Below, piece by piece: positions 34,383-42,288 of a stretch of 64,000 bases of DNA. Both the position numbers and the translations under genes were made by a program. The notes beneath the pieces were generated by a model. The model worked only from the letters and a program-made list of their open reading frames with translations. It was not told the DNA's origin and did not search any database. Source of the DNA: Ardenticatenaceae bacterium (GTDB lineage: Bacteria; Chloroflexota; Anaerolineae; Promineifilales; Promineifilaceae); NCBI GenBank assembly GCA_020634375.1, contig JACKBX010000006.1, positions 310,001 to 374,000 of the forward strand, given 5' to 3'. The number at the start of each line of letters is the position of its first letter. The stretch's first letter is position 1.

Positions 34383-35627
34383 TTATTGGAAGCCGCCGCT
34401 TGGCGTAGACAATCCGCGTTCGTCCCCGATTTTGTCTTCGTAGCCGCTTTCCCCATAGGCAGCAATGGGATCAATCGGCACGCCCATTTCGGCGCGGACT
34501 TGGGCCAATAACGGCCGTACATCCACCCGATACGCATCCGTCAAAATACGATGCGCTGCCAGCACCTCGCCCGCTTGCTGGGCGTCCGCCAATTTCTGGC
34601 GCGGAACCAGCAGCGACTTCGCATACGCCTCCTGGCAGTTCAAAACCGATTGAATCATCGGCGCCATCTTACCTTCCACGTTGTGATTTTGGTCAATCAT
34701 GTAGGCCACTTGCTGCGCGGTGGTGCGGGCCGGTTCTTCGCTTCCCTGGGCTGCGGCCGTTAACTCGTTGAAAATCAGGAACAATTCATACGGATTGACG
34801 CTGCCCACAATCAAATCATCATCGGCATATTTGCGATTGTTGAAGTGGAAGCCGCCCAACCGCCCTTCGTCCAGCAAAAAGGCCACGATTTGCTCGATAT
34901 TGACCCCCTGCGCGTGATGTCCCAAATCTACCAAAACTTGTGCCTCTGGCCCCAATTTCAAACACCAGGCGTAGGCCGTGCCCCAATCGGGAATATCGGT
35001 GCTGTAAAAGGCGGGTTCAAAGAATTTGTACTCAATCAACATGCGCGAATTGGGCGGTAAATTTTTGTAAGCAACTTGCAGATTTTGCTCGAAGCGGTGT
35101 TTGCGCTTGCGTAGATTGTCTTGCCCGGCGTAATTTGTACCATCGGCGAACCAAAGGCTCAGAATGTCGCTCTTGAGCTTGGGCATGATTTCGCAGCATT
35201 CCAGAATGTGATCCAGCGCTTGCTCGCGGACGGCCGCTTCCGGGTTGCCCAATGATCCCAGCCGGTACACATCATCCTGAAAAACGTTGGGATTGACTGC
35301 GCCAATGCGGATGCCCTGCGCTTCGGCGTATTGGCACATGGCGTCGTAATCGTCGTCTTCCGGCTTGTCCCAGGGGATGTGGACGGCGACGGTGGGGGCG
35401 ATGCCGGTCATTTTGTGTACCATCGCCGCGTCGTCGAGTTTTTGATGGGTGGTGGTGGCCGCGCCGCGCCAGGCGAAGGCTTTGAAGCGGGTGCCGCTGT
35501 TGGCGTAGCCCCAGCTTGGCGTTTCGATGTGCTGTGTTTTGAGGGCGGATTTTACGGCCGTTACGTCCACCCCCTCTTTCTCCAACTGCTCGGCCAATAA
35601 GTCATACGCTGCCTGATAATCGTTCAT
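34383..35627 (-). CDS. rhaI: L-rhamnose isomerase, RhaI type
   Basis: Converts L-rhamnose to L-rhamnulose (xylose-isomerase-like TIM barrel, 414 aa). Family features: HIETPSWGYANSGTRFKAFAWRG near residue 33, HIPWD, the metal-ligand stretch MLIEYKFFEPAFYSTDIPDWGTAYAW, VLVDLGHHAQGVNIEQIVA and GGFHFNNRKYADDDLIVGS. This is the RhaI (Pseudomonas stutzeri/Gram-positive) form, distinct from E. coli RhaA. It is the last gene of the minus-strand catabolic island; rhaB lies two genes upstream. AGGAGAGACC precedes the ATG. Confidence 0.92.
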   Translation of the reverse strand: MNDYQAAYDLLAEQLEKEGVDVTAVKSALKTQHIETPSWGYANSGTRFKAFAWRGAATTTHQKLDDAAMVHKMTGIAPTVAVHIPWDKPEDDDYDAMCQYAEAQGIRIGAVNPNVFQDDVYRLGSLGNPEAAVREQALDHILECCEIMPKLKSDILSLWFADGTNYAGQDNLRKRKHRFEQNLQVAYKNLPPNSRMLIEYKFFEPAFYSTDIPDWGTAYAWCLKLGPEAQVLVDLGHHAQGVNIEQIVAFLLDEGRLGGFHFNNRKYADDDLIVGSVNPYELFLIFNELTAAAQGSEEPARTTAQQVAYMIDQNHNVEGKMAPMIQSVLNCQEAYAKSLLVPRQKLADAQQAGEVLAAHRILTDAYRVDVRPLLAQVRAEMGVPIDPIAAYGESGYEDKIGDERGLSTPSGGFQ

Positions 35628-35647
35628 GGTCTCTCCTTACGATCTTT

Positions 35648-35779
35648 ACCACGAAGACACGAAGGGCTCGAAGTTTTTCCCCTTCTTTTCTTCATACCTT
35701 CGTGGTTATCTCTTTTTTCACCACGAAGACACGAAGGACACGAAGTTTTTCCCCTTCTTATTTTCGTGACTTCGTGGTT
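35648..35779. repeat. Two consecutive CACGAAG hairpins
   Basis: The first hairpin spans 35648-35707 (ACCACGAAGACACGAAGG ... CCTTCGTGGT) and the second 35719-35779 (ACCACGAAGACACGAAGGAC ... CTTCGTGGTT). They fill the gap between rhaI and the GxxExxY gene. Confidence 0.9.
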
Positions 35780-35786
35780 ATTATTC

Positions 35787-36188
35787 CTAAATCACAATTC
35801 GTTTAATCCCTTGTTTGATCAACGGCACATGGAAATTTATGAGGAAACCAAGCCGCTTGTCGGCCAATTTCATGTAACTCATAAGTTGTGCCTGAAACAC
35901 AGGATGCATTGTCTCCACCGCTTTTAGTTCACAAATAGCGAACTCCTCCACCAGCACGTCAATCCGAAACCCTTCTTCAAATTCGAGGCCGTCATATTGA
36001 ATGGGAACTGTGACCTGGCGTTTGTATGCTAACTTTCTCTTTCCCAACTCATGACAAAAACATGCTTCATAAACTCGTTCCAGCAACCCTGGCTCCAACG
36101 CTTTGTGAACTGTAAATGCAGCATCCACAATTCCTCTTGCAACCGCCTCACCCCTGGCCGACAAAACTGGCTTTGCCATCTTCTTCAT
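35787..36188 (-). CDS. GxxExxY protein (PD-(D/E)XK nuclease fold)
   Basis: 133 residues. The namesake motif is GLLERVYEAC (about residues 34-43). The nuclease-like site is seen in FRIDVLVEEFAICELKAVE (Asp, then Glu-Leu-Lys), and FQAQLMSYMKLADKRLGFLINF is the typical tail. The role of the family is unknown. The gene breaks up the rhamnose genes rhaI and rhaB, with CACGAAG hairpins on both sides, unlike a pathway enzyme. The start M1 (MKKMAKPV) has AAGGAGTAGAAG upstream. Confidence 0.9.
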   Translation of the reverse strand: MKKMAKPVLSARGEAVARGIVDAAFTVHKALEPGLLERVYEACFCHELGKRKLAYKRQVTVPIQYDGLEFEEGFRIDVLVEEFAICELKAVETMHPVFQAQLMSYMKLADKRLGFLINFHVPLIKQGIKRIVI

Positions 36189-36206
36189 CTTCTACTCCTT
36201 CAATTC

Positions 36207-36292
36207 TTCGTGTCTTCGTGGTGAAGAATATAGCCACAAAGGCACGAAGGACACGAAGTTTTTCCCTTCTTTCCTTCGTGTCTTCGTGGTTA
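36207..36292. repeat. CACGAAG repeat: one half-element plus one full hairpin
   Basis: A half-element CTTCGTGTCTTCGTGGTGAAG lies at 36207-36227. A full hairpin follows (CCACAAAGGCACGAAGGACA ... CCTTCGTGTCTTCGTGGTT, 36234-36291). The rhaB stop codon (complement of 36290-36292) is formed by the end of the repeat. Confidence 0.88.
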
Positions 36293-37756
36293 ATCCTCTT
36301 TAAGTAACTTCAACAACCGGCCGTATCCCTCATCCCCCATCTTCCTATCCACAGCCGGTTCATACACGTCCACCGCAAACGAGCGGCGCACCAGCGCCCG
36401 GCCCTCGGCCAATGAGCCGATGTGCCCCAACGCCATCGCCTGCACCAGTACATTGCCAACGGCCGTTGCCTCCACCGGCCCCGTAATCACCTGCCGCCCG
36501 GTCGCATCAGCCGTAAACTGATTCAACAACTTGTTTTGCGTGCCGCCGCCGATGATGTGAATGGGGTCTAGCTGATAGCCCAAAATCGTTTCCAACTGGT
36601 CTAACACCCAGCGATATTTCAGTGCCAGACTTTCCAACGCGCAGCGCACAATCGCGCCCCGACTTTCTGGCACAGCCTGCCCGGTGCGCTGACAGTAGGC
36701 TTGAATCCGCGCGGGCATGTCGCCCGGCTTGAGAAAATCGGCGTCATCGGGATCAATGACAGCGGCGAGCGGTGGGGCAGCGGCGGCCATTTGTGTCAAC
36801 GCTTCATAAGTAAAATCGTCGCCCTGCTGCGCCCAGGCGCGGCGGCATTCCTGCACCAGCCACAGCCCCATGATGTTGCGCGAAAAGCGGAATGTGCCAT
36901 TAACGCCCCCTTCGTTGGTCATGTTGGCGGTGAGGGAACGGCCGTCAATCACCGCCCGTTCCACCTCTGCCCCCATAATTGACCAGGTGCCAGAGCTAAT
37001 CCAGGCAAAACGCTCGCCAACCGCAGGCACGGCCGTTACCGCCGACCCCGTATCATGGCAGGCGGGCGCAATCACAGGAACGGGAACCCCCCATTCAGCT
37101 CGTAAATCCCCCAACACCGTGCCCGGCGGCACAATTTCCGGGAAGATGTGGCTGGGGATGCCCAACTGAGTCAACAGAGAGGTTGCCCAATTGCCTTGCA
37201 GCGGGTCGTAACACTGCGTCGTCGTGGCAATAGTGAACTCGCTCACTTTGCGCCCGGTTAGCCAATAATTGAACAGGTCGGGAATGGTGAGGAAGGTGTG
37301 CGCCATTTCCATCGCGGGCGAGTCGGCTACGACCATTGACAGCAGTTGGTAAAGCGTGTTGATGGACATGAACTGGATGCCGGTGTGGTCAAAAATGGCT
37401 TGTTTGCCTGCCCGCCGGAACGCTTCGTCGAGCATGGTGTCGGTACGGCCGTCGCGGTAATGAAACGGATTGCCCAGCAGCGTCCCCGCCTTATCCAGCA
37501 GCGCAAAATCCACACCCCAGGTATCCAGCCCGATGCCCGCCAATTCCGCCTGCTGCTGGGTCAGGGTCAGCCCTTGCTGAATTTCGTGCCACAGCCGCAG
37601 CACATCCCAATGCAGGCCATCCGGTAGACGCACCGGCACATTAGCAAACCGGTGCGCCTCCGTCAGCGCCAGCCGCTCGCCATCAAACCGGCCCAAAATC
37701 GCACGCCCGCTCTCCGCGCCCAGGTCAAACGCCAGAAAATTTGTCGTTGTGGTCAT
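36290..37756 (-). CDS. rhaB: Rhamnulokinase
   Basis: FGGY-family kinase that phosphorylates L-rhamnulose at C1 (488 aa). N-terminal FLAFDLGAESGRAILGRF is the phosphate-1 motif, with GIDTW-like GLDTWGVDFALLD after it and HYRDGRTDTM for the sugar site. The ATP-binding part has GTWSIMGAEVE and IHIIGGGTQNKLLNQFTADATG followed by GPVEATAVGNVLVQAMALG. It matches RhaB rather than xylulokinase because of the AESGRAILG opening and HYRD. It lies between the GxxExxY gene and the M19 dipeptidase. Its product would feed a class II aldolase (47555-48307). Confidence 0.93.
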   Translation of the reverse strand: MTTTTNFLAFDLGAESGRAILGRFDGERLALTEAHRFANVPVRLPDGLHWDVLRLWHEIQQGLTLTQQQAELAGIGLDTWGVDFALLDKAGTLLGNPFHYRDGRTDTMLDEAFRRAGKQAIFDHTGIQFMSINTLYQLLSMVVADSPAMEMAHTFLTIPDLFNYWLTGRKVSEFTIATTTQCYDPLQGNWATSLLTQLGIPSHIFPEIVPPGTVLGDLRAEWGVPVPVIAPACHDTGSAVTAVPAVGERFAWISSGTWSIMGAEVERAVIDGRSLTANMTNEGGVNGTFRFSRNIMGLWLVQECRRAWAQQGDDFTYEALTQMAAAAPPLAAVIDPDDADFLKPGDMPARIQAYCQRTGQAVPESRGAIVRCALESLALKYRWVLDQLETILGYQLDPIHIIGGGTQNKLLNQFTADATGRQVITGPVEATAVGNVLVQAMALGHIGSLAEGRALVRRSFAVDVYEPAVDRKMGDEGYGRLLKLLKED

Positions 37757-37767
37757 GAAAAAACCTT

Positions 37768-37920
37768 TACCACGAAGACACGAAGAAAAGAAGATAAATT
37801 TTGTGATTATTCAGGTGAAGCCTGAGCTTGTCGAAGGCGGAGCCGGGCTTCGACAAGCTCAGCCCTCGACTAGATAGTTACCAAATTTTAATCTTCGTGT
37901 CCTTCGTGTCTTCGTGGTTA
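37768..37920. repeat. CACGAAG hairpin with a second hairpin nested in it
   Basis: Outer arms: ACCACGAAGACACGAAGAAA (from 37770) and CTTCGTGTCCTTCGTGTCTT (37893-37912). Between them lies another palindrome, CTGAGCTTGTCGAAGGC ... GCTTCGACAAGCTCAG (about 37821-37863). So a different repeat is inserted in, or captured by, the loop. Confidence 0.85.
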
Positions 37921-37930
37921 ACTCTTCTTC

Positions 37931-38908
37931 TTACTTCCAAACCTGCTCATACAACCGCAGCCAGTTCCCGCCCATGATTTTTTGCGTATCGGCGGCGGAA
38001 TAGCCATTTGCCAGCAATGCGGCCGTGACATTGCCCGTCTCGGCAGCCGAAGCAAAGTTTTGTACTGGCGGCATTTCTTGCATGAACGTGGCTACATCCA
38101 CCGGCAGCCCTTGCAGAACGGCTGCCGAGACTTCTTTAGGCATTTCTTCCATAAAATCTGGCCCCAGCGCCACATGGTCAGGCCCGACGAGTTGCACCAG
38201 ATAATCAATGGCGGCTACATAATCTTCAACCTTTGCCGGAAGATTGTTTGTGAGCATGGCCGGGAAGGAAACCGCCCCGATGACGCCGCCTTTGGCCGCA
38301 CACGCTTTGATCGCCTCGTCAGTTTTGTTACGTGGATGGGCGAACTGCGTGATCGCGTTGGCATGGGTGATCGCGATTGGGCCATCCGAAAGTTCGATGG
38401 CGTCAAGCGTGGTTTGCGGCCCGCAGTGCGATACGTCAATGAGCAGCCCCAACCGGTTCATCTCGGCGACGACCTCTTTGCCAAATGCGGTTAACCCTTT
38501 ATCTTCCGGGGCCTGACAGCCAAAGCCAACCAGGTTCTCGAAGTTGTAGGTGAGCTGGATAATACGCACGCCTAAGTCGTAGTAGGTTTTCAACAGTTCC
38601 AGCCTATCGGCAATGGGATTGGTGTCTTGAAAGCCGAAGATGAAGCCGGTTTTTCCGGCCGTTTTGGCGGCGTGAATGTCGGCCACAGAACGTACCTGTG
38701 TGGCGATACGGCCGTGTTTTTCCACCTGTTGTTTCATTTGCCGAATCATCTCCAGGGCTTCGTCGGGCTTGTGCCAGGCGGAGATGGTGGCGTTTACGGC
38801 CGTAATTCCCCCTGCATGAATTCGTTCAATCACTGCATCACTAAAAAACCAACTGGCATTCAGGCCGTCAATGATGATACTGTCTCGATGTAATTGTGTT
38901 GCATCCAT
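37931..38908 (-). CDS. M19 (membrane dipeptidase) family protein, divergent
   Basis: Renal-dipeptidase-like TIM barrel, 325 residues. LLIDVSHCGPQTTLDAIELSDGPIAITHAN keeps the metal His of the family, as does HVALGPDFMEEMP-like substrate Asp. However, the N-terminal HxD metal pair is replaced (IIIDGLNASWFF) and the bridging Glu region reads FGFQDTNPIADR. So metal use differs from canonical dipeptidases; this Gln-containing form recurs in an M19 subgroup as I remember it. Start at 38908, where AGAGAGATTTTT precedes the ATG. It may act with the adjacent MFS gene. Confidence 0.85.
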   Translation of the reverse strand: MDATQLHRDSIIIDGLNASWFFSDAVIERIHAGGITAVNATISAWHKPDEALEMIRQMKQQVEKHGRIATQVRSVADIHAAKTAGKTGFIFGFQDTNPIADRLELLKTYYDLGVRIIQLTYNFENLVGFGCQAPEDKGLTAFGKEVVAEMNRLGLLIDVSHCGPQTTLDAIELSDGPIAITHANAITQFAHPRNKTDEAIKACAAKGGVIGAVSFPAMLTNNLPAKVEDYVAAIDYLVQLVGPDHVALGPDFMEEMPKEVSAAVLQGLPVDVATFMQEMPPVQNFASAAETGNVTAALLANGYSAADTQKIMGGNWLRLYEQVWK

Positions 38909-38933
38909 AAAAATCTCTCTTTGTTTTTGGATT

Positions 38934-38994
38934 ACCACGAAGGCACGAAGGACACGAAGATATTCCTTCTTTTCTTCGTGGCTTCGTGGTTATA
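38934..38994. repeat. CACGAAG hairpin
   Basis: ACCACGAAGGCACGAAGGAC ... CTTTTCTTCGTGGCTTCGTGG. It separates the M19 gene from the MFS gene. Confidence 0.9.
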
Positions 38995-38999
38995 TTTTT

Positions 39000-40187
39000 T
39001 TACGCCGATTCCGTTCGCTGCACCGCCCACAAAAGCAGTAGCAGCAGCAGGCTCAAGCCACTTTGCAGCAAAAAGACCGAACTAAACCCGATGTTGTCCG
39101 TCAGGCTGGTAAAAATGGCGTCGCCGCCGGCCAGTCCCACATTCAACAGCGCCATTGTCAGTGCGAATATCGTGCCCGCCGCTTTAGCCTGAGTCCGCTC
39201 CATGGCAATGCTCAGATAAATCGTGTTAATCATGCCAAAAATAAGCCCGGCAAATCCGCCGATAACAAATGACATGCCGAGAGAAGGGCCGGTGCTCCAA
39301 GCAAACAGCGCCACGCTCCACAACAAAAACAGGCCCACACGCACCCCAAACTGCGGATAACGGCGCAGCAAAGGCACGGAAACGGCCGCGCCAATGATGA
39401 TGCCCAGGCTGTTAACGGCTCCGTACAGTCCCACCTGGTCGCTGTTCGCGCCCAACTCCTTGCTCATGTAGTAGGTAAACAGCCCGACGACGCCGACCAC
39501 AAACGCGCCAAAGGCCAGCGATAACAGCGCCACCACGCCATACGATGGCGTGAGAATCTGGCGCAGCGCGCCCCACTCAAATGCCTGGTCTGCCGGACGT
39601 TCGGCTGGTTCGCGCAGGGGGAGTAGCCAGAAGAGGGGCAATGCCAGGAAGACGGCCGTAATCAAAAAAGCGGCCGTGTATCCCATACGCTGCGCCACTG
39701 CGCCAAACACCAACGCCATAATAATGATGGCCCCGAAGCGTCCCACCAACATCGAAGCCTGCACCGCCTGCCGGTCGCTGCTGGCCGTCGTATCCACTGC
39801 CAACCCGTCAGCCGACGAATCCATCAGGGCAATGCTGAAGATAAAAATAGTCAGCATCGCACCAAACAGGACGAGGTTCTTACCCGGTGCGATAAAAGCC
39901 AGCGCGGCAAAGGCAATCACGCTCAACACAATGCCTAGAATGATGTAGGGCAGCCGGTGCCCGCGCCCCAACAGATTCACCCGGTCGCTGATAATGCCAA
40001 AAAAGATTTTGAGAATGAAGGGCAGCAGAGCTACCACGTTCAGCCAGGCAATCTGGTCGGCGGTAATGCCTTCGCTGTCCAGATAGGGTTTATGAAACAG
40101 CGACATGTAGGCAAACAGCACGCCCTGTACAAAATACAGAATGAAAAACAACGACAACTTATAACGTCTCGACTTCTCAGCAATCAT
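39000..40187 (-). CDS. MFS transporter
   Basis: 395 residues with about 12 hydrophobic segments (FFILYFVQGVLFAYMSLFHKPYL at the start). The MFS loop 2-3 motif appears as GIISDRVNLLGRGHRLPYI. A second recognisable region is ISIAMERTQAKAAGTIFALTMALLNVGLAGGDAIF. Resembles the folate/biopterin and PAT-like MFS branch; the substrate cannot be read. Position between RidA and the M19 dipeptidase suggests import or export of the pathway compound. AGGAGGTAG lies upstream of the ATG. Confidence 0.88.
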   Translation of the reverse strand: MIAEKSRRYKLSLFFILYFVQGVLFAYMSLFHKPYLDSEGITADQIAWLNVVALLPFILKIFFGIISDRVNLLGRGHRLPYIILGIVLSVIAFAALAFIAPGKNLVLFGAMLTIFIFSIALMDSSADGLAVDTTASSDRQAVQASMLVGRFGAIIIMALVFGAVAQRMGYTAAFLITAVFLALPLFWLLPLREPAERPADQAFEWGALRQILTPSYGVVALLSLAFGAFVVGVVGLFTYYMSKELGANSDQVGLYGAVNSLGIIIGAAVSVPLLRRYPQFGVRVGLFLLWSVALFAWSTGPSLGMSFVIGGFAGLIFGMINTIYLSIAMERTQAKAAGTIFALTMALLNVGLAGGDAIFTSLTDNIGFSSVFLLQSGLSLLLLLLLWAVQRTESA

Positions 40188-40208
40188 TTCTACCTCCTAA
40201 AAAACATT

Positions 40209-40266
40209 TACCACGAAGACACGAAGGGCACGAAGTTTTACCTTCTTTTCTTCGTGTCTTCGTGGT
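40209..40266. repeat. CACGAAG hairpin
   Basis: ACCACGAAGACACGAAGGGC ... CTTTTCTTCGTGTCTTCGTGG then TTAAC. The ridA stop codon uses the repeat's GGTTAA end. Confidence 0.9.
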
Positions 40267-40655
40267 TAACTCTCCTCTTCTCGCAATGCGACAACTGCAT
40301 CTACCATGATCAATCCGGCGGGCAGGGTGGTTTGTACGGGGGTGCGTGCGGGATAGGGTTGGGGGAAGTAACGGCCGTACACCTCATTCATCGCCCCAAA
40401 ATTTGCCCAGTCCGTCAGATACACCGTCACCTTCACCACATCGGCCATCGTTGCCCCGGCCGCTTCCACAATGGCCTGCACATTGGCAAACGCGCGTTCC
40501 GCCTGGGCCGCAAAATCGCCATCTATCGGCCGCCCGGTGGCCGGGTCCAATGGCCCCTGCCCGGAAACATAAAGCTGCGGCCCGGCCGTCACAATTCCTT
40601 GCGAATAGGGGCCAATTGGCTGCGCGCCTTTGTCCGTGTGAATCGGCCGTTTCAT
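40266..40655 (-). CDS. ridA: RidA family enamine/imine deaminase
   Basis: 129 residues. The family detoxifies 2-aminoacrylate and other reactive enamines. Features: PIGPYSQGIVTAGPQLYVSGQGPLDPATG near the start, AFANVQAIVEAAGATMADVVKVTVYLTDWANFGAMNEVY in the middle, and the active-site region YPARTPVQTTLPAGLIMVDAVV with the Arg that binds carboxylate. The ATG at 40655 overlaps the stop of the upstream gene (ATGA). The longer frame (to 40679) is discarded. Possible substrates are supplied by the lyase at 42289-43704. Confidence 0.92.
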   Translation of the reverse strand: MKRPIHTDKGAQPIGPYSQGIVTAGPQLYVSGQGPLDPATGRPIDGDFAAQAERAFANVQAIVEAAGATMADVVKVTVYLTDWANFGAMNEVYGRYFPQPYPARTPVQTTLPAGLIMVDAVVALREEES

Positions 40656-41074
40656 TTGAGTTTCCCTTGCAGCCGCCATATCAGCCGCGTCACCTTTGTC
40701 AGTAAACCGCTGATGCCTGGCGGGCTGTAGGGTACATAGGATTGCATCCGCTTGAATTTATTGCCTTCCACTTCAAAAACAAATACCTGATCGATTTTTA
40801 ATTCCATCCCGCCTTTGAAGACGTGGTGCGTGTCCAACTCTGCTGCACCAACGCGCCCATCATCCCAATAATGGCGAATGGCAAACCCTGGCTTTTCCAT
40901 ATTGCCCAATCCCCATTCCATACCTTGCCGAATGGCAGCCGTGCCCATCATACGTGGTACCGGATAATGCGGATCGTACAATACGGCATCCTCCGCAAAA
41001 TACTTCATTACGCTTTCCAAATTCTTTGACTCAAAAGCTGCAATTAATCCTTCAAATGTTTCTTTTGCTGTCAT
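40652..41074 (-). CDS. NTF2/SnoaL-like protein
   Basis: 140 residues with an NTF2-like cone fold: FEGLIAAFESKNLESVMKYFAEDAVLYDPHYP, GTAAIRQGMEWGLGNMEKPGFAIRHYWDDG, and strands ending LKIDQVFVFEVEGNKFKRMQSYVP. Such domains act as small hydrolases, isomerases or ligand-binding partners; the role here is unknown. The ATG at 41074 (AAGGAAGAAGCGAAC upstream) is preferred to that at 41095. It overlaps the ridA start by 4 bases, so the two are translationally coupled. Confidence 0.85.
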   Translation of the reverse strand: MTAKETFEGLIAAFESKNLESVMKYFAEDAVLYDPHYPVPRMMGTAAIRQGMEWGLGNMEKPGFAIRHYWDDGRVGAAELDTHHVFKGGMELKIDQVFVFEVEGNKFKRMQSYVPYSPPGISGLLTKVTRLIWRLQGKLK

Positions 41075-41120
41075 GTTCGCTTCTTCCTTATTCATCCTAA
41101 CCTGGATAAGCTAGAGCCAA

Positions 41121-41168
41121 TTCCTCGTATAAAAGCGCAAAGGAAACATCCTTGCGTCTTTGCACGAG
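41121..41168. repeat. GCAAAGR-type hairpin
   Basis: CCTCGTATAAAAGCGCAAAGGA ... TCCTTGCGTCTTTGCACGAGG. Related to the family at 2813-2873. It sits between the cyclodeaminase stop and the NTF2 gene. Confidence 0.6.
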
Positions 41169-41208
41169 GGTTTCTCGTAAGTTGTGTAAGAATCTAACTG
41201 GTAAAGTG

Positions 41209-42186
41209 CTAATTGTTAAGCTGCTGTCCAATGCCCGCAGCGATTGCCAGGTGGTAAACCTTAGATGCTGCGGCTACATCTTGGATAGCCAGCCCTACGG
41301 ATTTAAATAGCGTGATTTCTTCTCCACTTTCCCGGCCTGGTTTTTCGCCGGTGATAAGCTGGCCCAATTCAGCATGAATGTTGCCCTTGTTGATAGTGCC
41401 ATCTTGCAGCGGGATGATTAAGTCACCTGCTTCGGCGAGGCAAGCGGCAGTTTGGTCGGTGATGATTTTGGCGCGGGCAACGGCCGTACTATCCAATTCC
41501 CGCCACTGCGCCGCATGGGAGCCAATACCGTTAATGTGGACGCCGGAACGCAGCCAGTTGCCATCAAAAATCGGCTCGTGGGCTGTGGTTGCTGTCACCA
41601 AAATGTCAGCGGCGGCAACCGCTTGCTGCACATCTTCGGCCACACTTACGTCAATGTTCAACTTCGCGCTCATTTCAGCGGCAAAGCGCACGGCCGTTTC
41701 CCGATTCAACTCCACCACCTGCACCCGCTCAATAGGGCGTACTGCACAAGCCGCCATCAACTGTGTTTGTGCTTGCACACCTGCGCCAAAAATAGTCACC
41801 TCCTTTGCGTCTTCACGCGCTAAATATTTGGCGGCTACGCCACCCACTGCACCTGTACGAACGGCCGTCAAATATCCCGCATCCATCACTGCCAACAGCC
41901 GTCCCGTATCCGGTTCCAGCAAGAGCAGCGTGCCATTCACCACCGGCAGACCCTTGGCCGCATTGCCGCCAAACAGCGTCACTACTTTGATACCCAGCCC
42001 GCCATTGTCACCGCCGATGAAGGCTGGCATGGCTGCGCCGCCACCGCCATTTCCGGCAAAGCCCAATCGCGGCGGCATCACGGTCTTGCCCAGGGCCAGT
42101 TGACGGAATGCGGATTCAACGGCCGTGATCGCCGCCTCCATCGTCAAAACCGATTCAATATCGTGTTGATTCAACCAAATCGCCAT
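41209..42186 (-). CDS. Ornithine cyclodeaminase / mu-crystallin family protein
   Basis: 325 residues with an NAD(P)-binding fold: VTIFGAGVQAQTQLMAACAVRPIERVQVVEL (glycine-rich motif about residue 130). Family features PPRLGF (early), GIKVVTLF (catalytic Lys), LLLLEPDTGRLLAVMDAGYLTAVRTGAVGGVAAKYLA and NGIGSHAAQWRELD are seen. Members make proline from ornithine with ammonia loss, reduce ketimines, or act as alanine/lysine dehydrogenases; the substrate is not readable. Located between the lyase (42289-43704) and ridA, consistent with amino-acid or imine chemistry. Confidence 0.9.
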   Translation of the reverse strand: MAIWLNQHDIESVLTMEAAITAVESAFRQLALGKTVMPPRLGFAGNGGGGAAMPAFIGGDNGGLGIKVVTLFGGNAAKGLPVVNGTLLLLEPDTGRLLAVMDAGYLTAVRTGAVGGVAAKYLAREDAKEVTIFGAGVQAQTQLMAACAVRPIERVQVVELNRETAVRFAAEMSAKLNIDVSVAEDVQQAVAAADILVTATTAHEPIFDGNWLRSGVHINGIGSHAAQWRELDSTAVARAKIITDQTAACLAEAGDLIIPLQDGTINKGNIHAELGQLITGEKPGRESGEEITLFKSVGLAIQDVAAASKVYHLAIAAGIGQQLNN

Positions 42187-42202
42187 ACCGGTTCCTTTTG
42201 AT

Positions 42203-42284
42203 CACCACGAAGGCACGAAGATTAGAAGAAAAACTTCGTGTCCCTTCGGCGTTGCTCAGGACAAGCCTTCGTGTCTTCGTGGTT
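42203..42284. repeat. CACGAAG hairpin carrying a CCTGAGCAACG insert
   Basis: Outer arms ACCACGAAGGCACGAAGATT and CCTTCGTGTCTTCGTGG. The right half contains CCCTTCGGCGTTGCTCAGG and ACAAGCC, which is the reverse complement of the element at 61571-61622. Confidence 0.85.
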
Positions 42285-42288
42285 TCCG

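Noticed and set aside
35787..36188. Part of a restriction-modification or defence system, based on the nuclease fold
   Set aside because: No methyltransferase, toxin or other defence gene is adjacent; GxxExxY proteins commonly occur alone.
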